Source: Penaeus vannamei
Taxonomy: Eukaryota; Arthropoda; Malacostraca; Decapoda; Penaeidae
Assembly: GCF_042767895.1 (NCBI RefSeq)
Contig: NC_091578.1
Coordinates: 19,998,998 to 20,062,997, forward strand
Direction of reading: 5' to 3'
Length of the DNA: 64,000 bases
Made by a program: the position numbers and the translations under genes. The notes under the pieces are model-generated. The model had not been told where the DNA came from, did no database searches, and saw only the letters and a program-made list of their open reading frames with translations. Numbering within the stretch: the stretch's first letter is position 1; each line of letters starts with the position of its first letter. Positions 1-12,700 of the stretch are shown here, piece by piece.

Positions 1-1505
1 AAAGTTGCCGAAGAGCCCGAGAAGGAGACCCAGGAAGTTGCCGAAGAATCCGAGAAGGAGACCCAGGAAGTCACCGAAGAGCCCGAGAAGGAGACCCAGA
101 AAGTCGCCGAAGAGCCCGAGAAGGAGACCCAGGAAGTCACCGAAGAGCCCGAGAAAGAGACCAAAGAAGTCGCCGAAGAGCCCGAGAAGGAGACCCAGGA
201 AGACGCCGAAGAGACCGAGAAGGAGACCCAGGAAGTCTCCCTTGAGCCGAGAAGGACATCCAGGAAGTCGCCCAAGAGAACGAGAAGGAGAACCAAAAAG
301 TCGCCAAAGAGCCCGAGATGGAGACCCAGGAAGTCGCCGAAGAGCCCGAGAAGGAGATCCAGGAAGTCGCCAGGGAGCTCGAGCAGGATACCCAGGAAGT
401 CGCCGAAGAGCCCGAGAATGAGACCCAGGAAGTCGCCGAAGAGGCCGAGAAAGAGACCCAGGAAGTCGCCCAAGAGAGCATCCATACCGTTCCTACCAGG
501 ACGTTATGGATGGTCTTCTCGGCCGACTTCAGGGTCGTCCAAGAGCCCGAAAAGGAGACCCAGGAAGTCACCCTAGAGCCCAAGAAGGAGACTCAGGAAG
601 TCACCCTAGAGCCCAAGAAGGATACCCAGGAAGTCACCCTAGAGCCCAAGAAGGATACCCAGGAAGTCGCCCAAGAGCCCGAGAAGGAGATCCATGAAGT
701 CGCCGAAGAGCCCGAGAAGGAGACCCAAGAAGTCGCCGAAGAACCCGAGAAGGAGACCCAAGATATCGCCGAAGAGCCCGAGAAGGAAACCCAGGAAGTC
801 GCCGAAGAGCCCGTGAAGGAGACCCAGGAAGTCACCGAAGAGCCCGAGAAGGAGACCCAGGAAGTCGCCGAAGAGCCAGAGAAGGAGACCCAAGAAGTCG
901 CCGAAGAGACCGAGAAGGAGACCCAGGAAGTCGCCAAAGAGCCCGAGAAGGAGACCCAGGAAGTCGCCGAAGAGCCCGAGAAGGAGACCCAGGAAGTCGC
1001 CGAAGAGCCTGAGAAGGAGATCCAGGAAGTCGCCAGGGAGCTCAAGCAGGATACCCAGGAAGTCGCCGAAGAGCCCAAGAATGAGACCCAGGAAGTCGCC
1101 GAGGAGCCCGAGAAGGAGACCCAGGAAGTCAACCAAGAGCGCATCCATACCGCTCCTACCAGGACGTTATGGATGGTCTTCTCGGCCGACTTCAGGGTCG
1201 TCCAAGAGCCCGAAAAGGAGACCCAGGAAGTCACCCTAGAGCCCGAGAAGGAGACCCAGGAAGTCACCCTAGAGCCCAAGAAGGAGACCCAGGAAGTCAC
1301 CCTCGAGTCCGAGAAGGAGATCCATGAAGTCGCCCAAGAGCCCGAGAAGGAGACCCAGGAAGTCGCCGAAGAGCCCGAGAAGGAGACCCAGGAAGTCGCC
1401 CAAGAGCCCGAGAAGGAGACACAGGAAGTCGCCGAAGAGCCCGAAAAGGAGACCCATGAAGTCGCCAAAGAGCCCAAGAAGGAGACCCAGGAAGTCGCCG
1501 AATCA
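1..1505 (+). repeat. 33-bp minisatellite with a 663-bp higher-order period
   Basis: A tandem array of a 33-bp unit of the form gaagtcgccgaagagcccga followed by gaaggagacccag runs from the window edge to about 1505. Units differ by scattered substitutions. The array is interrupted twice by the same non-unit segment (about 479-540 and 1142-1203, starting catccataccg). The two insertions are 663 bp apart, which is 20 units plus 3 bp, so a larger block was duplicated. The right end joins the AT satellite at aatcatgatgataatgac. The left end lies outside the window. Confidence 0.9.
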
Positions 1506-1508
1506 TGA
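1..1508 (+). CDS. Acidic/lysine-rich repeat ORF, partial and frameshifted; may not be a real gene
   Basis: I do not recognise this as a known family. Reading from base 1, the minisatellite encodes an 11-residue repeat of the type EVAEEPEKETQ. A missing C near 252 (gagccgagaag against the usual gagcccgagaag) moves the frame, after which the same protein repeat stays open from about 253 to a TGA at 1506-1508; the first ATG in that frame is at 318. Two longer segments containing TRTLWMVFSADFRVV are embedded. Several unit differences are synonymous in this frame (gtt/gtc, gaa/gag, ccc/cca/cct, caa/cag), which weakly favours past coding. Against it, a 33-bp period keeps any frame open, and two further plus-strand frames and several minus-strand frames are also open for long stretches. 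The start lies outside the window. It could be the end of a repetitive acidic protein gene or simply a minisatellite. Confidence 0.3.
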
Positions 1509-4500
1509 TGATAATGACTATAATGACAATAATCATAAAAAATGATGACAGTAATGATAATAATGATGATAATAATTATCATTCAGTCCATTTATAATGA
1601 AATAATGGCCAGAAGTAATAAAATCCCAATCGTCAAAAAAACGGCAAAATCTAGCGTATTACAGCCTTCTGAGAGAAACGTTGAAAAAAAAAAACTTTTC
1701 GCATTTTAATGGTAATTATGGGGATTTTAACATTAATTCAGGTAATTATGATGATTTCCATGATGATTCCTTTATTATTGACAATAATGATGATAATTAT
1801 GATGATAATGACAATGATAATGACAATAATAATGATAAAGTCATAATTATAATGATAATCTTGAGAATTACTTCAATAATAGCAATAATTAACTCTATTC
1901 CAATAATTTCCATACTAATAATGGCAATAGAAATACTAATAACATCATTATCATTGTCATTATAATTATTATTATTGTCATTATTATTTCTAAGATCATC
2001 ATTATTGCTATTATCATTATATAAATAGTTATAATGATAAAAATAGCAATAATAATTAGCATAATAATTATTATAACTGCAATAATGATGATAATAATAA
2101 TGATAATAATGATTATAATGACTATAATGATAATAATCATAAAAATGATGACAGTAATGATAATAATGATGATAATACATATCATTCAGTCCATTTATAT
2201 TGAAATCAAGGCCAGAAGTAATAAAATCCCAAAAGTCGAAAAAACGGCAAAATCAAGCGTATTACAACCTTTTGACAGAAACGTCGAAAAAAAAACCTTT
2301 TTCGCTTTTTAATGGCAATTATAAGGATTTTAACATTAATTCAGGTAATCATGATGATTTCCATGATGATTCCTTTATTGTTGAAATAATGATGATAATT
2401 ATGATGGTAATGACAATGATAATGACAATAATAATGATAATAATTATAAAGTCATAATTATAATGATAATATTGAGAATTACTGCAATAATAGCAATAAT
2501 TAACTCTATTCCAATAATTTCCATACTAATAATGGCAATAGCAATAATAATAACATCATTATCATTGTCATTATAATTATTATTATTGTCATTATTATTT
2601 CTAAGATCATCATTATTGCTATTATCATTATATAAATAGTTATAATGATAAAAATACCAATAATAATTAGCATAATAATTATAATTACTGCAATAATGAT
2701 GATAATAATAATGATAATCTTGATGATAATGACTATAATGATATCAGAAAAATGATGACAGTAATGATAATAATGATGATAATAATTATCATTCAGTCCA
2801 TTTATAATGAAATCAAGGCCAGAAGTAATAAAATCCCCAGAGTCGAAAAAAACCGGCAAAATCTAGCCTTTTGAGAGAAACGTCGAAAAAAAAACTTTTC
2901 GCTTTTTAATGGTAATTATGAGGATTTTAACATTAATTCAGGTAATCATGATGATTTCCATGATGATTCCTTTATTATTGACAATAATGATGATAATTCT
3001 GATGATAATGACAATGATAATGAAAATAATAACGATAATAATGATAAAGTCGTAATTATAATGATAATCTTGATAAGTACTGCAAAAATAGCAATAATTA
3101 ACTCTATTCCAATAATTTTCATACTAATAATTTTAATAGAAATAATAATAACATCATTATCATTGTCATTATAATTATTATTATTGTCATTATTATTTCT
3201 AAGATAATCGTTATTGCTATTATCATTATATAAATAGTTATAATGATAAGAATAGCAATAATGATTAGCATAATAATTATTATAACTGCATTAATGATGA
3301 TAATAATGATAATCATGATGATAATGACTATAATGACAATAATCATAAAAAATGATGACAGTAATGATAATGATGATAATAATTATCATTCAGTCCATTT
3401 ATATTGAAATAAAGGCCAGAAGTTATAAAATTCCAAAAGTCGAAAAAACGGCAAAATCTAGAGTATTGCAGGCTTTTGAGAGAAACGTAGAAAAAAGCCC
3501 TTTTCGCTTTTTAATGGTAATTATGAGGATTTTAACATTAATTCAGGTAATTATGGTGATTTCCATGGTGATTCCTTTATTATTGACAATAATAATAATG
3601 ATGATAATGACAAAGATAATGACAATAATAATGATAATAAGGATAAAGTCATAATTATAATGATAATCTTGATAATTACTGCAATAAGAGCAATGATTAA
3701 CACTATCCCAAAAATTTCCATACTAATAATGGCAACAGAAATAATAATAACATCATTATCATTGTCATTATAATTTTTATTATTGCCATTATTATTTCTA
3801 AGATTATCATTATTTCTAAGACCATCATTAGTGCTATTATCATTATATGAATAGTTATAATGATAAAATAGCAATAATAAATAGCATAATAATTATTATA
3901 ACTGCAATAATGATGATAATAATAATGATAATAATGATGATAATGACTATAATGATAATAATCATAAAAATGATGACAGTAATGATAATAATGATGATAA
4001 TAATTATCATTCAGTCCATTTATAATGAAATAAAGGCCAGAAGGAATAAAATCCCAATAGTCGAAAAAACGGCAAAATCTAGCGTTTGAGAGAAACGTCG
4101 AAAAAAAACCTTTTCGCTTTCTAATGGTAATTATGGGGAATTTAACATCAATTCAGGTAATTATAATGATTTCCCCGATGATTCCTTTATTATTGACAAT
4201 AATGATGATAATTATGATGGTAATGACAATGATAATGACAACAATAATGGTAATAATGATAAAGTCATAATCATAATGATAATCTTGAGAAATACTGCAA
4301 TAATAGCAATAATTAACTATATTCCAATAATTGCCATACTAATAATGGCAATAGAAATAATAAAATCATTATCATTGTCATTATAATTATTATTGTCATT
4401 ATTATTTCTAAGATCATCATTATTGCTATTATCATTATATAAAGAGTTATAATGATAAAAATAGCAATAATAACTAGCATAATAATTATTATAACTGCAA

Positions 4501-5706
4501 TAATGATGATAATAAATATGATAATCATGATGATAATGACTGTAATGAATATAATCATAAAAATGATGACAGTAATGATAATAATGGTGATAATAATTAT
4601 CATTTCGTCCATTTATGATAATATAAAGGCCAGGAGTAATAAAATCCCAAAAGTCGAAAAAACGGCAAAATCTAGCCTTTTGAGCTAAACGTCGAAAAAA
4701 ACACTTTTCGCTTTTTAATGGTAATTATGAGGATTTTAACATTAATTCAGTTAATTATGATGATTTCCATCATGATTCCTTTATTATTGACAATAATGAT
4801 TATAATTATGATGATAATGACAAAGACAATGACAATAATAATGATAATAAGGATAAAGTCATAATCATAAAGATAATCTTGATAGTTACTGCAATAATAG
4901 CAATAATTAACACTATTCCAATAATTTCCATACTAATAATGGCAATAGAAATAATAATAACATCATTATCATTGTCATTATAATTATTATTGTCATTATT
5001 ATTTCTAAGATCATCATTATTGCTATTATCATTATATAAATAGTTATAATGATAAAAATAACAATAATAATTAGCATAATAATTATTATAACTGCAATAA
5101 TGATGATAATAATGATAATCATGATGATAATGAGTATAATGATAATAATCATAAAAATGATGACAGTAATGATAATAATGATGATAAAAATTATCATTCA
5201 GTCCATTTATAAGGAAATAAAGGCCAGAAGTAATAAAATCCCAAAAGTCGATAAAACAGCAAAATCTAGGGTATTACAGCCTTTTCAGAGAAACGCCAAA
5301 AAAAAAACCTTTTCGCTTTTTAATGGTAATTATGAGGTTTTAACATTGATTCAGGTAATCATGATGATTTCCATGATGATTCCTTTATCATTGACAATAA
5401 TGATGATAATTATGATGATAATGACAATGATAATGACAATATTAATGATAATAATGATAAAGTCATAATTAGAATGATAATCTTTATAAGTACTGCAATA
5501 ATAGCAATAATTAACTCTATTCCAATCATTTTCATACTAATAATGGCAATATAAATGATAATAACATCATCATCATTATCATTATAATTATTATTATTGT
5601 CATTACTATTTCTAAGATCATCATTATTGCTATTATCATTATATAAATAGTTATAATGATAAAAATAGCAATAATAATTAGCATAATAATTGTTATAACT
5701 GCAATA
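1505..5706 (+). repeat. AT-rich satellite array, forward orientation, unit about 600 bp
   Basis: Each unit has a non-simple core of about 200 bp, recognisable by cagtccatttataatgaaat, the run aaggccagaagtaataaaat, gagagaaacgtcgaaaaaa and cctttattattgacaat. The rest is TAA/TGA/CAA/CAT trinucleotide-like sequence. The cagtcca anchor recurs at about 1584, 2187, 2794, 3391, 4012, 4606 and 5199, giving spacings of 593-621 bp. Within a unit, the segment around aatgacaatgataatgac is followed about 200 bp later by its approximate reverse complement (tcattatcattgtcatt), so each unit has an internal inverted repeat. The long Ile/Met/Asn/Tyr-rich ORFs on both strands are products of the simple sequence, not genes. 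Confidence 0.95.
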
Positions 5707-6524
5707 ATAATCATCATCATCATCAAGGGGGCTGACGCCGACGGGGGCGCATAGCCGCATCCACCCTTCGCTTCCACCTACGAGGATCCCTCATGGCTAG
5801 ACGCCAGGCAGGGACTCGGCCCATCTCTAGTTCTTCACGGCAGGTTTGGTCGATCTGCCCAAGCCATGACTTCCTCGGTCGTCCCACAGGCCTCCTCCAC
5901 CCAGAGTTGTCTCGAACAGAGACGATCTGATGGGCAGGATCATCCTGAGGAAAGCGAACCAGGTGGCCGTATAGCCTGAGTTGGCGATCACGGATTGTGC
6001 AGATAACAGGTCCTGTGCCAGTCTCACGGTGCAACCGTTGGTTGGACACATGGTCCCGCCAACAGTACCCCATGATCTGGCGCAAGGACCTATTACAAAA
6101 GGCTTCAAGACGAGCCTCCAAGCCACAGGACAATGTCCAGGTTTCGCTACCGTATAGCAAAACTGGCATTATCAGGGCCTTGGAAACCCGTAGCTTGGTC
6201 CTTCTGCACAGGTATCGACATCTCCAAATACTGTTGTTGAGAGAGTTCATGACCCCTGCTGCCAGGCCAATCCGTCTGCTGACTTCATGGTCTGACAGCC
6301 CAAAGATATGAACTACACTACCAAGGTATGTAAAGCTCTCTGTGACTTCAGTGTCCTCGCCGCAAGCACGTACCGAATGAACAGGTTCTCCTAACAAGTC
6401 CCCAAATTCCTGGACCTTGGTCTTGGTCCAGGAGACCTAAGGGCTTCGCTTCATTGCTAAATGCATCGAGAGCCGCCACTAGGGTTTCCAAAGACTCAGA
6501 TAGAATGGCAACGTCATCAGTCAT
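5707..6524 (-). pseudogene. RTE-like LINE fragment, copy 1 (reverse transcriptase C-terminal part)
   Basis: On the minus strand this encodes the end of a non-LTR reverse transcriptase. It begins at 6524 with TDDVAILSESLE, which matches the [YF]xDD active-site box, and continues through the thumb (FTYLGSVVH; LLYGSETWTL) to the C-terminal motif LRLYGHLVRFPQDDP and the basic end RPRRRQPP. The stop codon runs straight into a (TGA)n tail, seen as tcatcatcatcatcaa at 5710-5725. RTE-clade elements are known for very short 3' UTRs ending in short tandem repeats. An 8-bp deletion near 6439, between two acct repeats, breaks the frame compared with copy 3. The upstream endonuclease and most of the RT domain are missing. 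It is flanked by related satellite sequence (ttataactgcaat on the left, ttataataactgcagtaat on the right), read as a target-site duplication. Confidence 0.85.
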
Positions 6525-8889
6525 TTATAATAACTGCAGTAATGATGATAATCAGGATGATTATGACTATGATCATAATAATCATAAAAATGATGACAGT
6601 AATGATAATAATGATAAAAATTATCATTCAGTCCATTTATAATGAAATAAAGGCCAGAAGTAATAAAATCCCAAAAGTCGAAAAAAACGGCAAAATCTAG
6701 CCTTTTGAGAGAAGGGTCGAAAAAAACCTTCTCGCTTTTTAGTGGTAATTATGAGGATTTTAACATTAATTCAGGTAATTATGATGATTTCCATGCTGAT
6801 TCCTTTATTATTGACAATAATGATGATAATTATGGTGACATTGAAAATGATAATGACAATGATAATAATGATAAAGTCATAATTATAATGATAATCTTCA
6901 TAATTACTGCAATAATAGCAATAATCAACTCTATTCCAATAATTTCCATACTAATAATGGCAATATAAATAATAATAACATCATTACCATTGTCATTATA
7001 ATTATTATTATTGTCATTATTATTTCTAAGATCATCATTATTGCTATTATCATTATATAAATAGTTATAATGATAAAAAAGCAATAATAATTAGCATAAT
7101 AATTATTATAACTGCAATAATGATGATGATAATGATAATCATGATGATAATGACTATAATGATAATCATAAAAATGATGACAGTAATGATAATAATGATG
7201 ATAATTTATAATGAAATAAAGGCCAGAAGTAATAGAAATTCCATAAGTCGAAAAAACGGCAAAATCTAGCATACTATAGCCTTCTCAAAGAAACGTCGAA
7301 AAAAACCTTTTTCGGTTTTTAGGGGTAATTACAAGGATTTTAAAATTAATTCAGGTAATTATGATGAATTCCATGATTCCTTTGTTATTGACAATATGAT
7401 AACTATGATGATAATGGCAATGATAATGACAATAATAATGATAATAATGATAAAGTCATAATTATAATGATAATCTTGATAATTACTGAAATAATAGCAA
7501 TAATTAACACTATTCCAATAATTGCCATACTAATGATGGCAATAGAAATAATTATATCATTATCATTGTCATTATAATAATTATTATTGTCATTATTATT
7601 TCTAAGATCATCATTATTGCTATTATCATTACATAAATAGTTAAAATGATAAAAATAGCAATAATAATTAGCATAATAATTATTATAACTGCAATAATGA
7701 TGATAATAATAATGATAATCATGATGATAATGACTATAATGATAATCATAAAAATGATGACAGTAATGATAATAATGATGATAATTATCATTCAGTCCAT
7801 TTATAATGAAATAAAGGCCAGAAGTAATAAAATCCCAAAAGTTGAGAAAACGGAAAAATCTAGCGTATTACAGCCTTTTGAGAGAAACGCCAAAAAAACC
7901 CTTTTCGCTTTTGAATTGTAATTATGAGGATTTTAACATTAATTCAGGTAATTATGATGATTTCCCTGATGATACCTTTATTATTGACAATAATGATGAT
8001 AATTATGATGATAATGACAATGATAATGACAATAATAATGATAATAATGACAAAGTCATAATTATAATGCTAATCTTGAGAATTACTGCAATAATAGCAA
8101 TAATTAACTCTATTCCAATAATTTCCATACTAATAATAGCAATAGCAATAATAATAACATCATTATCATTGTCATTATAATTATTATTATTGTCATTATT
8201 ATTTCGAAGATCATCATTATTGCTATTATCATTATATAAATAGTTTTAATGATAAAAATAACAATAATAATTATTATAACTGCAATAATGATCATAATTA
8301 TAATGATATTCATGTTGAAAATGACTATAATGATAATAATAAAAAAAAAATGACAGTAATGATAATAATGATGATAATAATTATCATTCAGTCCATTTAT
8401 AATGAAATAAAGGCCAGAAGTAATAAAATCCCAAAAGTCGATAAAACGGCAAAATCTAGCGTATTTTGAGAGAAACGTCGAAAAAAAACCTTTTCGCTTT
8501 TTAATAGTAATTATGAGGATTTTAACATTAATTCAGGTAATCATGATGATTTCCATGATGATTCCTTTATTATTGACAATAATGATGATAATTATGATGA
8601 TAATGACAATGATAATGACAATAATAACGATAATAATGATAAAGTCATAATTAGAATGATAATCTTGATAAGTACTGCAAAAATAGCAATAATTAACTCT
8701 ATTCCAATAATTTTCATACTAATAATGGTAATAGAAATAATAATAACATCATTATCATTGTCATTATAATTATTATTATTGTCATTATTATTTCTAAGAT
8801 CATCATTATTGCTATTATCATTATATAAATAGTAATAATGATAAGAATAGCAATAATGATTAGCATAATAATTATTATAACTGCAATAA
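6525..8889 (+). repeat. AT-rich satellite array, forward, between RTE copies 1 and 2
   Basis: About four units of the ~600-bp satellite. The first unit, next to RTE copy 1, carries variants that recur next to the other RTE copies: gattatgactatga, gataaaaattatcattc, ctttttagtggtaatt and ccatgctgattcc. No gene is seen. Confidence 0.93.
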
Positions 8890-9712
8890 TAATCATCATC
8901 ATCAAAGGGGCTGACGCCGACGGGGGCGCATAGCCGCATCCACCCTTCGCTTCCACCTACGAGGATCCCTCATGGCTAGACGCCAGGCAGGGACTCGGCC
9001 CATCTCTAGTTCTTCACGGCAGGTTTGGTCGATCTGCCCAAGCCATGACTTCCTCGGTCGTCCCACAGGCCTCCTCCACCCAAGGTTGTCTCGAACAGAG
9101 ACGACCTGATGGGCAGGATCATCCTGAGGAAAGCGAGCCAGGTGGCCGTATAGCCTGAGTTGGCGATCACGGATTTTGCAGATAACAGGTCCTGTGCCAG
9201 TCTCACGGTGCAACCGTTGGTTGGACACATGGTCCCGCCAACAGTACCCCATGATCTGGCGCAAGGACCTATTACAAAAAGGCTTCAAGACGAGCCTTCA
9301 AGGCACAGGACAATGTCCAGGTTTCGCTACCGTATAGCAAAACGGGTATTATCAGGGCCTTGAAAACCCGTAGCTTGGTCCTTCTGCACAGGTACCGACA
9401 TCTCCAAATACTAATGTTGAGAGAGTTCATGACCCCTGCTGCCAGGCCAATCCGTCTGCTGACTTCATGGTCTGACAGCCCAGAGTTATGAACTACACTA
9501 CCAAGGTATGTAAAGCTCTCTGTGACTTCAATGTCCTTGCCGCAAGCACGTACCGAATGAAAAGGTTCTCCTAACAAGTCCCCAAATTCCTGGACCTTGG
9601 TCTTGGTCCAGGAGACCTCTAGACCCATGGGCTTCGCTTCATTGGTAAATGCATCGAGAGCCGCCATTAGGGTTTCCAAAGACTCAGATAGAATGGCAAC
9701 GTCATCAGTCAT
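8890..9712 (-). pseudogene. RTE-like LINE fragment, copy 2
   Basis: The same 5'-truncated minus-strand fragment as copy 1, starting at 9712 at the TDDVAILSESLE active-site box and ending at RPRRRQPL before a (TGA)n tail. One extra A in the run at about 9274-9279 (acaaaaagg against acaaaagg) shifts the frame, so the reading is split into two overlapping ORFs (9712-9272 and 9288-8902). The flanks match those of the other copies: taactgcaataat on the left and ttataataactgcaataat on the right. The same truncation point, tail and flanks argue for copying together with the satellite unit rather than a separate insertion. Confidence 0.85.
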
Positions 9713-12700
9713 TTATAATAACTGCAATAATGATGATAATGATAATGATAATCATGATGATTATGACTATGATGATAATAATCATAAAAATGATGACAGT
9801 AATGGTAATAATGATAAAAATTATCATTCAGTCCATTTATAATGAAATAATGGCCAAAAGTAATAAAATCCCAAAAGTCGAAAAAACGGAAAAATCTAGC
9901 CTTTTGAGAGAAACGTCGAAAAAAACCTTTTTCGCTTTTTAGTGGTAATTATGAGGATTTTAACATTAATCCAGGTAATTATGATGATTTCCATGCTGAT
10001 TCCTTTATTAATGACAATAATGATGATAATTATGATGACAATGACAATGATAATGAGAATGATAATAATGATAAAGTCATAATTAAAATGATAATCTTGA
10101 TAATTACTGCAATAATAGCAATAATCAACTCTATCCAATAATTTCCATACTAATAATGGCAACAGAAATAATAATAACATCATTACCATTGTCATTATAA
10201 TCATTATTGTCATTATTATTTCTAAGATCATCATTATTGCTATTATCATTATATAAATAGTTATAATGATAAAAATAGCAATAAAATTAGCATAATAATT
10301 ATTATAACTGCAATAATGATGATGATAATAATGATAATCATGATGATAATGACTATAATGATAATAATCATAAAAAATGATGACAGCAATGATAATAATG
10401 ATAATTTATAATGAAATAAAGGCCAGAAATAATATATAGCGTATATAGCCTTTTGAGAGAAACGTCGAAATAAAAGCCTTTTCGCTTTTTGATGGTAATT
10501 TTTAGGATTTTAACATTAATTCAGGTAATTATGGTGATTTCCATGATGATTCCTTTATATTGAAAATAATGAAGATAACTATGATGATAAGGACAATCAT
10601 GATGACAATAATAATGATAATAATGATAAGGTCATAATTATAATGATAATCTTCATAATTACTGCAAAAATAGCAATAATTAACTCTATTCCAATAATTT
10701 CCATACTTATAATGGAAAAAATAATATCATTATCATTGTCATTATAATTATTATTATTGTCATTATTTTATCTAAGATCATCATTATTGCTATTATCATT
10801 ATATAAATAGTTATAATGATAAAAATAGCAATAATAATTAGCATGATAATTATTATAACTGCAATAATGATGATAATAATAATGATAATAATGATGATAA
10901 TGACTATAATGACAATAATCATAAAAATGATGATAGTAATGATAATAATGATAATAATTATCATTCTGTCCATTAAAATGAAATAAAGGCCAGAAATAAT
11001 AAAATCCCAAACGTCGAAAAAAACGGCATAAACTAACGTATTACAGCCTTTTCAGAGAAACGTCGAAAAAAACCTTTTCGCTTTTTTAGGGTAATTATGA
11101 GGATTTTAACATTAATTCAGGTAATTATTATGATTTCCGTGATGATTCCTTTATTATTGAAAATAATGATGACAATTATTATGATAAAGACAATGATAAT
11201 GACAATAATAATGATAAAGTCATAATCATAGAGATAATCTTGATAATTACAGCAAAAATAGCAATAATTAACTCTATTCCAATAATTTCCATACTAATAC
11301 TGGCAATAGAAATAACAATATCATTATCATTGTCATTATGATTATTATTATTGTCATTATTATTTCTAAGATTATCATTATTGCTATTATCATTATATAA
11401 ATAGTTATAATGATAAAATAGCAATAATAATTAGCATAATAATTATTATAACTGCAATAATGATGATAATAATAATGATAATAATCATAAAAATGATAAC
11501 AGTAATGATAGTAATGATGATAATAATTATCATCCAGTCTATATATAATGAAATAAAGGCCATAAGTAATAAAATCCCAGAAGTCGAAAAAATGGTAAAA
11601 TCTAGCGTATTACAACCTTTTGAGAAAAACGTCGAAAAAAACTTTTTCGCTTTTTAATGGGAATTATGAGGATTTTAGTATAAATTCAGGTAATTTTGAT
11701 GATTTCCATGATGATTCCTTTATTATTGACAATAATGATGATAATTATGATGATAATGACAATGGTAATGACAATAATAATGATAAAAATGATAAAGTCA
11801 TAATTATAATGATAATCTTGATAATTACTGCAATAATAGCAATAATTAACTCTATTCCAATAATTTCCATACCAATAATGGCAATAGAATAATAATATCT
11901 TTATCATTGTCATTATAATTATTATGATTGACATTATTATTTCTAAAATCATCAATATTGCTTTTATCATTATATAAATAGTTGTAATGATAAAAATAGC
12001 AATAATAATTAGCATAATAATTATTATAACTGCAATAATGATGATAATAATGATAATCCTGATAATAATGACTATAATGATAATAATCATAAAAATGATG
12101 ACAGTAATGATGATAATAATTATCATTCAGTCCATTTGTAATGAAATAATGGCCAGAAGTAATAAAATCCCAGAAGTCGAAAAAAACGGCAAAATCTAAC
12201 GCATTACAGCTTTTTGAGAGAAACGTCGAAAAAAACGATTTCGCTTTTTAATGGTAATTATAAGGATTTTAACATTAATTCAGGTAATTATGATGATTTC
12301 CATGATGATTTCTTTATTATTGACAATAATGATGATAATTATGATGATAATGGCAATGATAATGACAATAATAATGATAATGATAAAGTCATAATTATAA
12401 TGATTATCTTGATAATTCCTGCAATAATAGCAATAATTAACTCCATTCCAATAATTTCCATACTAATAATGGCAATAGAAATAATAATAACATCATTATC
12501 ATTGTCATTATAATTTTTATTATTGTCATTATTATTTCTAAGATAATCAATATTGTTTTTATCATTATATGAATAGTTATAATGATAAAAATAGCTATAA
12601 TAATTAGTATTATAAATATTATAACTGCAATAATGATGATAATAATAATGATAATCATGATGATAATGACTATAATAATTATTATCATAAAAATGATGAC

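Noticed and set aside
593..1582. Minus-strand 329-codon ORF in the 33-bp repeat
   Set aside because: A 33-bp period keeps every frame open. The reading (SWVSFSGSSAT repeats) continues into satellite sequence and has no features.
1797..2185. Long Ile/Met- or Asn/Tyr/His-rich ORFs on both strands throughout the satellite
   Set aside because: They follow from TAA/TGA/CAT-type triplet runs, occur in every unit and on both strands, and show no membrane-protein layout beyond composition.
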